A stretch of DNA of 64,000 nucleotides, taken from Stagonosporopsis chrysanthemi (taxonomy: Eukaryota > Ascomycota > Dothideomycetes > Pleosporales > Didymellaceae). The position numbers were made by a program, and so were the translations under genes. Below, piece after piece: positions 1-9,053 of the stretch (the stretch's first letter is position 1; every line of letters starts with the position of its first letter). The stretch covers positions 1-64,000 of the forward strand of contig JAFISE010000054.1 of the NCBI GenBank assembly GCA_022560025.1, given 5' to 3'. The notes beneath the pieces were generated by a model, which did not search any database, was not told the DNA's origin, and worked only from the letters and a program-made list of their open reading frames with translations.

Positions 1-98
<98 letters not shown>

Positions 99-100
99 CG

Positions 101-132
<32 letters not shown>
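1..132. repeat. Poly-C run at window start
   Basis: An almost pure C homopolymer, broken only by G at 98 and 100. No telomere unit (CCCTAA) is present. Similar poly-C runs flank the N gap near 28.9 kb. This looks like a sequencing or assembly artefact at a contig end (poly-G reads) rather than biological sequence, but that is inference. Confidence 0.7.
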
Positions 133-134
<2 letters not shown>

Positions 135-829
135 CGATCTGTGTGACAGCAGACGAGCCCTCCCCCCCTCTCTCCCGCGCGCGCACTGATTAGACACGAC
201 AGAGACTCGCTGCAGGATTGAAGTACTATGTAGAAATGATCGTGGTTCGTGGGTCGTGGTTCGTGGTCGTGGGTCGTGGTCGTGGTTGTGGTTGTGGGCG
301 CGTCGTAGGAGGGCAGTGGCTCCGTGCCTACCTGATCGGAAGTATAGGTATAGTATAGGTATAGTATACGCATAGTATACGCATCTCATTCGTTCACTCA
401 TTCATCTCATTCCATTTCATTTCACCCAAATCTACCCGAATCAAGTCGACTACCAACCGTCTAATGTATAGAAACTCCTACGCACCACACACAGGTCTCC
501 ACACCAAGAGCTTCGGACGAGCGTAAGCCCCCCCCCCCCGTCCGTTGTGGAAGTTATACAGTGAGTAAGCAGCTCAATCTGTTACCAAGGATTCGATGGA
601 CGGGTCAAAATCACTGCGCTTGTTTGTGTGGTACATACGTCTAGGTTGGTACTTTCGCACTACTGTTGTATATTTGGTCTATGGGGCGGGGGTGGTGTAC
701 GAGTATGTATATACGGGTGTGTTGTGTCTCAGACGGCGTCGTTGCTCGTTGCTTGCGCACGGGGGACCTCCGCGGTCGAATCGTGCGGGGTGCGGTGCCT
801 AGGGGGGCTTTGCGTGGGCCGGAAGCGTG
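133..829. other. Gene-free stretch, 3' flank of the PPR gene
   Basis: No convincing coding region. It holds an imperfect GGTCGTGGTTCGTGG-type repeat at about 242-298, a short GTATAGTATAGG repeat near 345-385, and presumably the 3' UTR of the minus-strand PPR gene that ends at 830. Confidence 0.6.
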
Positions 830-3583
830 CTACCCGCTCTGCTGCGCGGTCGATGGAGCATCGTTATGCTCTTCACTCGAGGCTTCAGCTAAGACACCCG
901 CCTCGCCCTCCCCACCCCGCTCCTCGTCCTCCTCGGGCTCCAGAAAATCATCCGCCTCCTCCACCGTCCCATGATCCCAGTGCTTAGGCTCGCGAAACGT
1001 GACGGCCTGTGCAAACAAGCTCTTGAACCTGGGTACCTCGAACCTGGCCTCCTCCTCTCTCCTCTTTTGCTCCGCGCCCTCCGCCTCGCGCCTCAGCTTC
1101 GCAAGGCGGCTGCGCTCCAGCCTCGCTGTCAGATCGGCGCGGTCCTGCACGCGGCCCAGGGCGCGCAGGAGGCCCGGCTCGAGCTGTGCGTCGTCGGGGA
1201 TGTGCTGCATGGTGTCTGCGATGCGGTCGGTGAGCTGGGCCTTGGCGTAGCCGCGCACCATGATGCCGTAGGTGAAGGCGTCCGGGTCGATGCCGCGGGC
1301 GCGCATGAGGGCGAACACGCGGTCGGCGGCGGCGACCTGCTTGGATTTGAAGAAGGCCTGCATGAAGATGTTCCAGGAGTAGATGTTGGGGGGGCAGCCG
1401 TGGGCGCCCATGTCTTTGATGAGGGCGGAGGCGGAGGCGTATTGGTTCTGTTTGCAGAAGGCGAGCAGGAAGGCGTTCCAGACGATTGGGGTCTGGGCGA
1501 GCGAGACGAGCGCTGGGTGGGCTCTGGGCGAGGACACGGCGTGCTTGAAGGTCTTGTACAGGCGCTCGAGGTAGGTGATGCCTAGACCTTCAAGGGTCTG
1601 GATCTCGGTCTGGAGCATAAGGTATAGTGTTGCCGGCCTGGGAGCGAGCCTCTGCTTCTCTGCATTGAGCCCTTCTGCATCGATGGCATCCTTCATTGCA
1701 CGGCTGCCGTCTCTGGCAAAAGGCTGGAGTGGCGCCAAGTCGAACAGATCGAGATACGCCCGCCAGATTGCATTTGTGTTCCGCGAGGCGACGGGCTTGT
1801 TCTGTTCGCAGGCGTAAGTGTAGTGAACGAAATCTGTCGCCAGCCAGGAATCCTCCAGCTCCTTCGCCTTCTTGCAGCAGAATTCTGCAAATGTCTGGAA
1901 CACTGCTGGGTCGTGCTGAGTAGCGCAGCCATGAAGAAGGATGGAGAACGTGTGTGCGTCTGGACTCAGGCCATTACTCTCCAAAGAATTGAAGACTTTG
2001 AAAGCGGTGGCAAAGTCCCCAGCATCCATAGCATTGTGCATGACAACGTCGTAGAGCAGAAGGTCCATCTTGACGCCAAGTTGAACCAATGCTGCCACGA
2101 TAGCAGGAGTCTCGTGGTATTTCTTAGCGGTGCGCATGCTGCCGCGCAGTATCGCCGCACATGTCCAGTGGAAAGACTGCGTGTTGACTATTCCAATGCG
2201 GGCGGCGCCCGTGTACACGGCGAGACGACGTTCGAGACATTGCAAAGCATAGCTGAACTCGCCTGCGTCACCGAAAGCGGACGCAAAGTGCAGCAACGTG
2301 CCTATAGAAAGCCGCGTCTCCGAACTCATTAGAGCAGAATAGACCTTCTTGAGGTCTTCCACGTTGGCCAATACTACCAGGCTGTGCAGCAGGTCCTGCG
2401 AGTACACGGCGCTGTCAATGTACGGCGTGCATTTGAGAAACGTAGTAACGAACTTGCGGACGTTGGCCTCTGACGACTCTTCCCAGCCTTGCCCAGCACG
2501 GTATTCTCCTTTGACATGCAGTCTTCCCAGGTGAGCCAGGGCATCTGCGAGGAGGGGTGCGGAGCGCGGCAGCTGCTCGTCAGTAGCCAACAGTGTGATG
2601 AAGTCCTGCGCGTATCCCGGGGTGCGATCCAGCATGTAGATAAGCGTCCCCTCGTAGGATTCTTGCAACTCCTTATGCTCGGACCAGTTGGAGAAAAGCC
2701 GCGATGCGCCGTCCGACTGAACATTGTCAAGCAGCCGTAGGGCATGTTCACGACATTCGGGGGCATGACGTAGTGTGACGGGTTTCGTAAGCGCGCGTAG
2801 ACGTGGGTATACAGACTTGTCAAAGGCAGCAAAGGTCTTCAGCAACCACAGCTCATCGTCTGTCTCGCTGGAGGGGTCTTTCCTCACATCCTCAACATCT
2901 GCATCCCACTGTTGGAGTGAGATGATGAGACGACGCAACGACCTGTATTGACCATCGTAGAGGAGCTCATCGCCGTCGTGTCTGCGTCCAGTGTCCCGGT
3001 GCAGTCGTTTGGCGTGAAAGGTCAAGCGCTTCTTCGCCTGGGCAATGAGTTTGGCGCGCACTTGGCTATGGCCTAGCAGCAGCACGTCCTCGTCCAGCTC
3101 CTCCAACTGTCTTCTCCAGAAGCGTCTGCCCGAGTAGCGGGTGGACTGGTCTGCAGCAGTGCTGACCTGGGGCGTGTCTGAGGGTGTGGCGTCTGCAGGC
3201 GGGCTGGAGTCGGCTGCAGTGGTGGCGTAGCACCGTGCATGCCGGCGCGCAAAGGATGCGATGTCGATGTATCGGAGGTCGAGCGATTGTGGGCGAGTCC
3301 TCGCAGGAATTCGGCGTGAGGCGCTGGTCGAGGATGGCTGGCTTGCCCGTGGAGAAGTCAATCTGCTTCGCACCCGAAGACAGGGAGACAGGTCGTCAAC
3401 GCGTGGAATCGCCCTTTCATCTGTCGCTCCCTGCTCTTTCTGTGTCGGGCTGCTCTTCCCGTCTCGTCGCTGGCGCCGTCTCACGACAGGGGACTCGGCG
3501 AATGCTCTCGGGGCGAGCCAGGGCAGGATCAGGGCGTCTGCGCCGGCGACGAGGCTAGCACTGGGGATACGGGCGCGGGGCAT
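830..3583 (-). CDS. Mitochondrial pentatricopeptide repeat (PPR) protein
   Basis: An uninterrupted 917-aa reading frame. The N-terminal ~130 residues are rich in Arg, Ser and Ala and poor in acidic residues, as in a mitochondrial presequence. PPR-type helical hairpins are visible around residues 508-553 (motifs such as YDVVMHNAM and DAHTFSILLHGC) and about 690-790 (PIVWNAFLLAFCK, NIYSWNIFMQAFFK, DAFTYGIMVRGYAK). The C-terminus is a charged Arg/Glu-rich tail. PPR proteins bind organellar RNA, so a role in mitochondrial transcript processing or translation is likely. A Pet309/CYA-5-type factor has similar size, but I cannot assign it. An in-frame ATG 41 codons upstream (3706) exists; I prefer 3583 because the upstream stretch has little presequence character. 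Divergent from cwf18. Confidence 0.85.
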   Translation of the reverse strand: MPRARIPSASLVAGADALILPWLAPRAFAESPVVRRRQRRDGKSSPTQKEQGATDERAIPRVDDLSPCLRVRSRLTSPRASQPSSTSASRRIPARTRPQSLDLRYIDIASFARRHARCYATTAADSSPPADATPSDTPQVSTAADQSTRYSGRRFWRRQLEELDEDVLLLGHSQVRAKLIAQAKKRLTFHAKRLHRDTGRRHDGDELLYDGQYRSLRRLIISLQQWDADVEDVRKDPSSETDDELWLLKTFAAFDKSVYPRLRALTKPVTLRHAPECREHALRLLDNVQSDGASRLFSNWSEHKELQESYEGTLIYMLDRTPGYAQDFITLLATDEQLPRSAPLLADALAHLGRLHVKGEYRAGQGWEESSEANVRKFVTTFLKCTPYIDSAVYSQDLLHSLVVLANVEDLKKVYSALMSSETRLSIGTLLHFASAFGDAGEFSYALQCLERRLAVYTGAARIGIVNTQSFHWTCAAILRGSMRTAKKYHETPAIVAALVQLGVKMDLLLYDVVMHNAMDAGDFATAFKVFNSLESNGLSPDAHTFSILLHGCATQHDPAVFQTFAEFCCKKAKELEDSWLATDFVHYTYACEQNKPVASRNTNAIWRAYLDLFDLAPLQPFARDGSRAMKDAIDAEGLNAEKQRLAPRPATLYLMLQTEIQTLEGLGITYLERLYKTFKHAVSSPRAHPALVSLAQTPIVWNAFLLAFCKQNQYASASALIKDMGAHGCPPNIYSWNIFMQAFFKSKQVAAADRVFALMRARGIDPDAFTYGIMVRGYAKAQLTDRIADTMQHIPDDAQLEPGLLRALGRVQDRADLTARLERSRLAKLRREAEGAEQKRREEEARFEVPRFKSLFAQAVTFREPKHWDHGTVEEADDFLEPEEDEERGGEGEAGVLAEASSEEHNDAPSTAQQSG

Positions 3584-3923
3584 GGGCGGGGAGGATACAG
3601 CCGCCTTCAGCGAGCCATGACGCGCGAGATGCGTTGATGGCGGCGGTGTCGCGGAAAAGTTGGAGCTATCCGATGCTGCAGCTGTGGTCCAAGCCGCCGG
3701 CCGCACTCACCTACGAACTTTTGGCTCCGCAGCTGGGTCCGTGACGGCGAGCTTCTTCACAAGACGCTCAGTCGCACACGCAGAGCCGCCCCCTTCTCAA
3801 TCGCACATATCTCGCGACCGCAATCGACTCCAGGCTCGCGCCGTCAACCACACACGACCCCCACCACCGCACCCCCACAACCACACCCACCACTCCGCGC
3901 TTTTCGCGCACCCACACCCAACC
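3584..3923. promoter_or_regulatory. Divergent promoter, PPR gene / cwf18
   Basis: A 340-bp gap between two divergently transcribed start codons. The cwf18 side carries a C/A-rich tract (about 3840-3923) typical of fungal 5' UTRs. A TCTCGCGA octamer lies at 3810-3817. No TATA box is evident. Confidence 0.5.
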
Positions 3924-4556
3924 ATGTCCTCGCACGAACACCTCTCCGCCGCCTCCAACGACCGCAAAGCGCGCCTCGCCCAGCTAAAATCCCTCAAGCG
4001 CAAACAAGCGCCCTCGGACGACGCCCCCGCCTCACCCAGCACCACCACCACCACCATCGCACTCACCACCACCTCCCCTCCACCACCTCCCCCCTACCTC
4101 TCCGGCCGCAACTTCGACCCCACGACGCGCAACGTCAAACTCGGCTTCGACAACACCCCCATCGCCGACCCCGCCTCGACGCTCGAATACAAAGCGGCGC
4201 AACTCGCGCTCGCGACCAAGGCGGCGCAGGAGAGCGAAAACGACGACGCCCCGCTGGACCTGTTCAAGCTGCAGCCCAAGAAGCCGAATTGGGATCTCAA
4301 GCGCGATTTGGAGGAGAAGATGCGCACGGGGGGGTTGGAGAGGGGGTTGGAGGCTGCGATTGTGGGGGTGGTGAGGGAGAGGGTGGGGGGGGGGAGGAAG
4401 GGGGGGAGGGCGGAGGGAGGGCGAGGGGAGGGCGAGGGTGGGGGGGAAGCGGGGTTGGAGGGGGGAGAGTTGGTGGAGGCTATGCATTTGAGGGAGGTCG
4501 AGGAGGAGAGGGAGAGGCGGAGGGAGGTCGAGGAGGATGCGGGTGTGGAGGGGTGA
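3924..4556 (+). CDS. cwf18: Pre-mRNA splicing factor Cwf18 / CCDC12 family
   Basis: 210 aa, single exon. The start at 3924 (ACCATGTCC context) follows a C/A-rich leader and gives the family-typical N-terminus, with a helix RKARLAQLKSLKRKQ at about residues 12-26. The conserved core FDPTTRNVKLGF (about 64-75) is followed by PKKPNWDLKRDLEEKM (about 116-131), the signature of Cwf18/CCDC12, a component of NineTeen-complex-associated spliceosomes. The C-terminus is unusual: it becomes a Gly/Glu/Arg low-complexity stretch from about residue 150, encoded by G-run-rich DNA, before a final acidic/basic helix ending EEDAGVEG. The core assignment is firm; whether the low-complexity tail is correct sequence is less so. 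Confidence 0.85.
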   Translation: MSSHEHLSAASNDRKARLAQLKSLKRKQAPSDDAPASPSTTTTTIALTTTSPPPPPPYLSGRNFDPTTRNVKLGFDNTPIADPASTLEYKAAQLALATKAAQESENDDAPLDLFKLQPKKPNWDLKRDLEEKMRTGGLERGLEAAIVGVVRERVGGGRKGGRAEGGRGEGEGGGEAGLEGGELVEAMHLREVEEERERRREVEEDAGVEG

Positions 4557-4625
4557 GGGAGGGAGATTGGGGTGCTTGGGCAAGGGAGGGAGGACAAGTC
4601 GATACCACGTCTGCGTAGGATTGTT

Positions 4626-4728
4626 GGGTATCTAGAAGCTAATGATCAAGGCCAAATACAAGCCTTGGATTGCTGGGTATCTAGAAGCTAATGATCAAGG
4701 CCAAATACAAGCCTTGGATTGCTGGGTG
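4626..4728. repeat. 49-bp perfect tandem duplication
   Basis: A 49-bp unit beginning GGGTATCTAGAAGCTAATGA occurs twice head to tail (from 4626 and from 4675) with no mismatch seen, followed by a further GGGT. It sits in the 200-bp gap between the convergent cwf18 and zinc-knuckle genes, so it probably lies in 3' UTR or terminator DNA. Confidence 0.9.
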
Positions 4729-4758
4729 CGCGCCAGCACTAATCCGTTCCATTCCACC

Positions 4759-5727
4759 TCACTGCCCCCCGTTCATTGCCCGCGTCAGTGCAACGCGCTT
4801 GCTGAACGGACTCAGGCTCCTCTCCCTCGGCGCAGGTGGTGGCTGTCTAGCAGCAGCTGGTGGCGGCGGGCCTCGCCCATCTCTCTGCGCAGGCCCGTCA
4901 CCAAATCTATTCCTCTGCCCGTTGTATCCTGCCTCCCTCCCACGCCCTGCACTGCGCTCTCGCCGTGGACTCGGCGACCGACGCGCGCCGCGCCGCTTCG
5001 AGAACGGACTCGGACTGCGGTCTCGGTGCTGGGGTTTCGCGTTCTCCTGCTCCCTCGAGCCAGCCCGTTTCGACCGGTCCTCGGCCGTGTCCATGCGCTC
5101 TGCGCTTCTGTTTCGCTCGCGCGATCCAGACGTCGACACCCTCCTCAACGGCCGCTTGCCGTGTCTGCCGCCACTCCTGCTTCTCTCGCGTGCGCTGCCC
5201 TCGCGCTCCCCTCTCTGGCGCCCGCGCTGCTCCGGGCTGAACGAGCTGCGACGCCGCCGTGTGTTGCGCTCGCCGAGGCTGTGTCGCGAGTCGACTGACG
5301 ACTGCGAGTCCATGCTCACGGAGCGCCTGCTGCGCTTGCCCTTGGCATCCTGCTTCTGGCGCGGCGGCGGCGGAGAGCGCGAGGGCGAGCGGTTCGTGGA
5401 GATGGTGGACACCGAGTCGACCGAGGACGAGCGGCTTCTGCTCCTGCTGCGCTTGCGTCCGGCGATGCGGCCGCGCTCCTCGTCCTTCTTCCGGAAAATG
5501 TCGTCGGCGACGCCCTTCTTGCGCACGAGGTCGCTGGGCACTTCGGTGGTGAGCTTCGGCTTGAGCGCCGGGTTGAACAGCTGCTGCGTGCGCGACGGGC
5601 GGGGTTTGTATGGCCGGTCCTGTGCTTTGGCCTTGCATTCGTAGCTGTAGTGGCCGCGCTGCAGGCACTTCTGGCAGAGCGTCGTGGCCGAGGCCTTGGA
5701 CGGGCCGGTGCCGGGGCGGCGGAACAT
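4759..5727 (-). CDS. CCHC zinc-knuckle protein with RS-rich tail (ZCCHC10-like)
   Basis: 322 aa, one exon, start chosen at the MFRRPG methionine (5727), where conservation begins; an upstream in-frame ATG at 5847 exists. A zinc knuckle is visible: C18-x2-C21-x4-H26-x4-C31 (CQKCLQRGHYSYEC), followed by KPRPSRTQQLFNP, as in the ZCCHC10/zf-CCHC_6 family. From about residue 90 onward it is an Arg/Ser-rich, Pro/Ser-rich region (RKRSRSRSRSS, then SRSPPPPRQ) resembling SR-type splicing proteins. Probable nuclear RNA-binding role. Divergent from the R3H-SUZ gene and convergent with cwf18. Confidence 0.85.
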   Translation of the reverse strand: MFRRPGTGPSKASATTLCQKCLQRGHYSYECKAKAQDRPYKPRPSRTQQLFNPALKPKLTTEVPSDLVRKKGVADDIFRKKDEERGRIAGRKRSRSRSRSSSVDSVSTISTNRSPSRSPPPPRQKQDAKGKRSRRSVSMDSQSSVDSRHSLGERNTRRRRSSFSPEQRGRQRGEREGSARERSRSGGRHGKRPLRRVSTSGSRERNRSAERMDTAEDRSKRAGSREQENAKPQHRDRSPSPFSKRRGARRSPSPRRERSAGRGREAGYNGQRNRFGDGPAQRDGRGPPPPAAARQPPPAPRERSLSPFSKRVALTRAMNGGQ

Positions 5728-6435
5728 GGCGATGGGTTGGGGGGGGGTGTAAGGGCGGTCGATTGAGCAAGGCAGTGTTGGCTGTAGTGACCGCGCACGA
5801 TGCTCGACCTGCTCTCCGCTGTACGAGAAGAAAGTCGGACGCGCCAAACTATGAGGTCACAGTAAGCGTCCAACCAAAAGTTAAAGTTGCGGTCGGCGCG
5901 GCGAAACCAGCCGCCCGACAGCAGCAAGAACGACGCACGGCGGCAGCACCAGGCGCCCGACAGCAGCAAGAACAACTTCACCACCCCGCACTCGTCCGCT
6001 GCCTCTGCGCTGCCTCGCCCTCGCCGCGCCGCCCATTCGCCGCCGTCTGCTGTGCCCCTCGCCGCCGTCTGCTGTGCCCCTCGCCGCCCGGCGCCCGCTG
6101 GCAGTCTCCTCGCTACGCGCCCCAGCCCTGCGCATAGCCCTGCGCAAGACACCACTCGCAGCACACACGGCAGTATCCAGCCTCGAATGTCGGCACACCA
6201 CAATGTCCAGTTTTCTGGCCCTGCCCACCGCGACTTTCCTTGAGCATCTTGTTTCCTGAAGAGCCCGCCTACGCGGCCCACTGCTTCCTTTCTTTTGGTC
6301 CACGACCACTGCGGCACCACCCACGCCGACCTGTCGTTTTCTCCGCCGCGCGTTCGCTCCACGCAAACAAAACTCGCGCCAGTCGCTATATAGCCGCGAC
6401 GCCACGCCGTCCTGTCTCGATACCAGGCCGCGCAA
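5728..6435. promoter_or_regulatory. Divergent promoter with short direct repeats
   Basis: 708 bp between divergent start codons. It contains a 20-bp direct repeat (CGCCCGACAGCAGCAAGAAC at 5912-5931 and 5954-5973) and a repeated CCCCTCGCCGCCGTCTGCTGTG segment near 6043-6090. Open frames crossing this region lack family resemblance and look like GC-rich noise. Confidence 0.5.
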
Positions 6436-9053
6436 ATGGCGTCTACCGCACCCACACAGCAGGAGCAGGCGCTGGCAAGGCTGTCCTTTGCAAAGGTACG
6501 TAGCCGCAACAAGCCCGCGTGAGTTGTGCTGACTGTCCAAGGTTGCCGCGTCCGCTCTGAAGCCACCCACACCCACCCAGAATTCCAACGCCAAGCCAAA
6601 ACCACCCGTGGCGACACCGAGGATTTTGAGCCAGCCGCAAACTGCGCGCTCGGTGCCCGTCGCTGCCGAGGCCCCCCAGACAGGCCTGGACAAGAAGAAC
6701 GAGCTTCTGCACGGAAATGCTGGGCACGCTGGAAACAGTGTGGACCGGACCGGACAATGGACAGCCACTGCGCAAGAGTCGGCGGCACCATTGTCAGACG
6801 TGAAGCAGGAATTGCCCGAGCGGCCACGCGCGATAGCTTTGGCCAAAGTGTCTGCAGCTGAAGACTGCAGCACCCAGCTGTCGTCGTCCGACGGCTCTGC
6901 TAAGCCTCCCAGTATTGACGGGAAGAGCGTTGCGTCCGCCACAACCTTCGCGCTCGACGAGAAAGAGTCGCTCCGCCCCGACGACAGCGCCAGCCTAAGA
7001 GCTGTCGAGGAGGAAGACGTGACATCTCCTCCAGACTCGGTCGTGAACGATTCGCGCCAGGGCTCCGACAATGGTGCTGCTCGTGCCTTCCGCGATCAAC
7101 TGCACGAAATTGCAGTCATGAATCCCCAGTCGCAGCGCGGCGTCCCTCCAGGCCGATTTCCAACTCTCCCCACTGGCCCACACATGCTGTATGACCCTAA
7201 TCAGGCCATGGGCGCCGGACGGCCCATGTCGCAGCCTGTGGGCAACGGCATCCCCCCTATGGCCGGGGTACCCAGTCTGCCGTCTGCTCCAGACGAGAAG
7301 CTCATCGAAGCACTCCAGTCTCCGCGAGACCGACTGTTCGTTGTCAAGATCGAGCAGGACTTTATTGATTTCATCAAAGACTCTCGGTGCGTCATGCAGT
7401 ATCTCGACTTATTGCTGAGCTAATCTTGGATAGTGAGAGCGAGTACTCGCTGCCCAACTGCAACACCTTTTACAGGATGCTTGCTCACCGTCTTGCTGAC
7501 TACTACATGCTTGGGCATGTTGTGGACTCCACCATGACAGGTGTTAAGATCACACGCACTCCCTTTTGTAGAATGTAATTCAACTTTCATGTGCGACTCT
7601 GGTACTTGCTAACGTTTACAGACCGCCCCCGCTATCGCAGATGGTTGATGCTACCAAAGGTGCAGACACCCCACCTGTTGAGCTCCCTGCTCGCAAGATC
7701 ATGCGACGTGAAGATGCCAAGTCCGGCACCAACACCGCCTCTGGCTCGCAAAACCCGTCCAAGACGGCATCTGAAGCAGACGGCAGCGACGGCAGCAACG
7801 ATGGCAAGGACAAAGCTGCGTTGACACGTGAGGAGCGTGAGGCAAGGTACCGAGAGGCCCGCCAACGCATCTTCGGTGCTGAGAGTGAAGAGTCCGCCGC
7901 AGCAGAGACCGCTGAATCGTCAGAAGACAGAGAGAAAGCAAGGGACATGTCACGATCGAGCTCTGCGTCCGGCAAGAAGAAGACCAAGAAGCAGCGCAAC
8001 TACGACGACGATGACTTCCAGGCTCGCTCTCATTTTAACGTCTACTACCCGCAACAGTATGCGGTGTCTGGTTACAATGCCGAGAACGCCGTCTATTACA
8101 ATGGCTACCCTGGCGGCGTACCACATGCGCAGTACACGGGCACGAATCCAGGAGCTTCTCCCTCCACGTCATACGGCAACCCGTACCCGGTCATGGCTTC
8201 CCCTGAAGCGCAGCCTCAGTACGGTGGCTGGAACGGGCAGCAGTTCCCGCAGCAGAACGGGGCGCCCTTCCAGAACTATGCACAAGCGCAGCCCGGGTAC
8301 GACCTTTCGGCAGACTTTCAACGGAACATGTCTTTCCAGAGTCCGGTGATGCCCTCTCAGGTCACGCCCAAGATGGCCAACACACCCATGGCGCCATACC
8401 AGGAGTCGTTCCAGCAGGCCCCACAAATACCCCAAGCTCAGGGCTGGCCGCAGATGAACCAACAACCTCCATACTCCATGGGCCAGCAGCCGTACGCTAC
8501 ACCCAACAACCGTCCCATGTCTGCGCCTCAGCAACAGCCCTACGCCTACGGACAATTTCCTCCGAACCCCTACAACGGCCAGCCGAACCGCAACCAACAC
8601 CCCATCCCCGGCAGCTACAACCGCCAGCAGTTCAACCCCCAGAGCCAAGCCTTCATCCCCGGCGGCCGCAACATGCCCTTCCCCATGCAGCCCAACATGT
8701 CCCAAGGCCCTCCAATGCCCACCTACGCCGGCTTCCAGCAGATGCAGGGCCACGCCCCCTCGCTGTCCGGCCCCTTGCCGCGCATGAGCCCCTCAGGCGG
8801 CAGCACGCCCTCATTCGGCTCGCCGCAGAGCATCCACGGCAACGGCTCCGCCATGCACCGCATCGCCTCGCAGCCCGGCGGCGACACCCAACACCCTCTC
8901 CATCCCTCCCGCACAGCCCCGCAGTCCGCGTCCAGCATCGCCAAATACGGCACCCCTGCGCATCTGCCCCCCAAACCCCCTGCGCCGCTCCACCCGCCCG
9001 CCCCCAAGTTCGACATTGCCGCCCTTAATGGGAGCCGCGCCACGCCTACGTAA
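6436..9053 (+). CDS. R3H-SUZ domain RNA-binding protein
   Basis: Model of four exons: 6436-6495, 6542-7386, 7434-7574, 7622-9053; 825 aa, in frame, all GT-AG introns of 46-47 nt. The R3H domain (about residues 283-348) has FIDFIKDSR, SLPNCNTFYRMLAHRLADYY and VKITRTPFCR and is split by two introns. It is followed by a SUZ-type segment (PPVELPARKIMRREDAK near 360, and TREEREARYREARQRIFG near 417-434). The remaining ~390 residues are Gln/Pro/Tyr/Asn/Met-rich low complexity, prion-like. R3H-SUZ proteins bind single-stranded nucleic acid and associate with mRNA; a cytoplasmic mRNP role is likely. The short first exon was chosen because it joins in phase and gives a conserved-looking start. Confidence 0.88.

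Noticed and set aside
1..132. Poly-C as a possible telomere end
   Set aside because: No CCCTAA periodicity, and the same homopolymer recurs at the internal gap; artefact is the simpler explanation.
5316..7071. Long minus-strand open frames (up to ~500 codons) opposite the R3H-SUZ 5' end and the zinc-knuckle gene
   Set aside because: They are Arg/Ala/Ser-rich shadows of GC-rich coding DNA, without domains, and conflict with well-supported genes.
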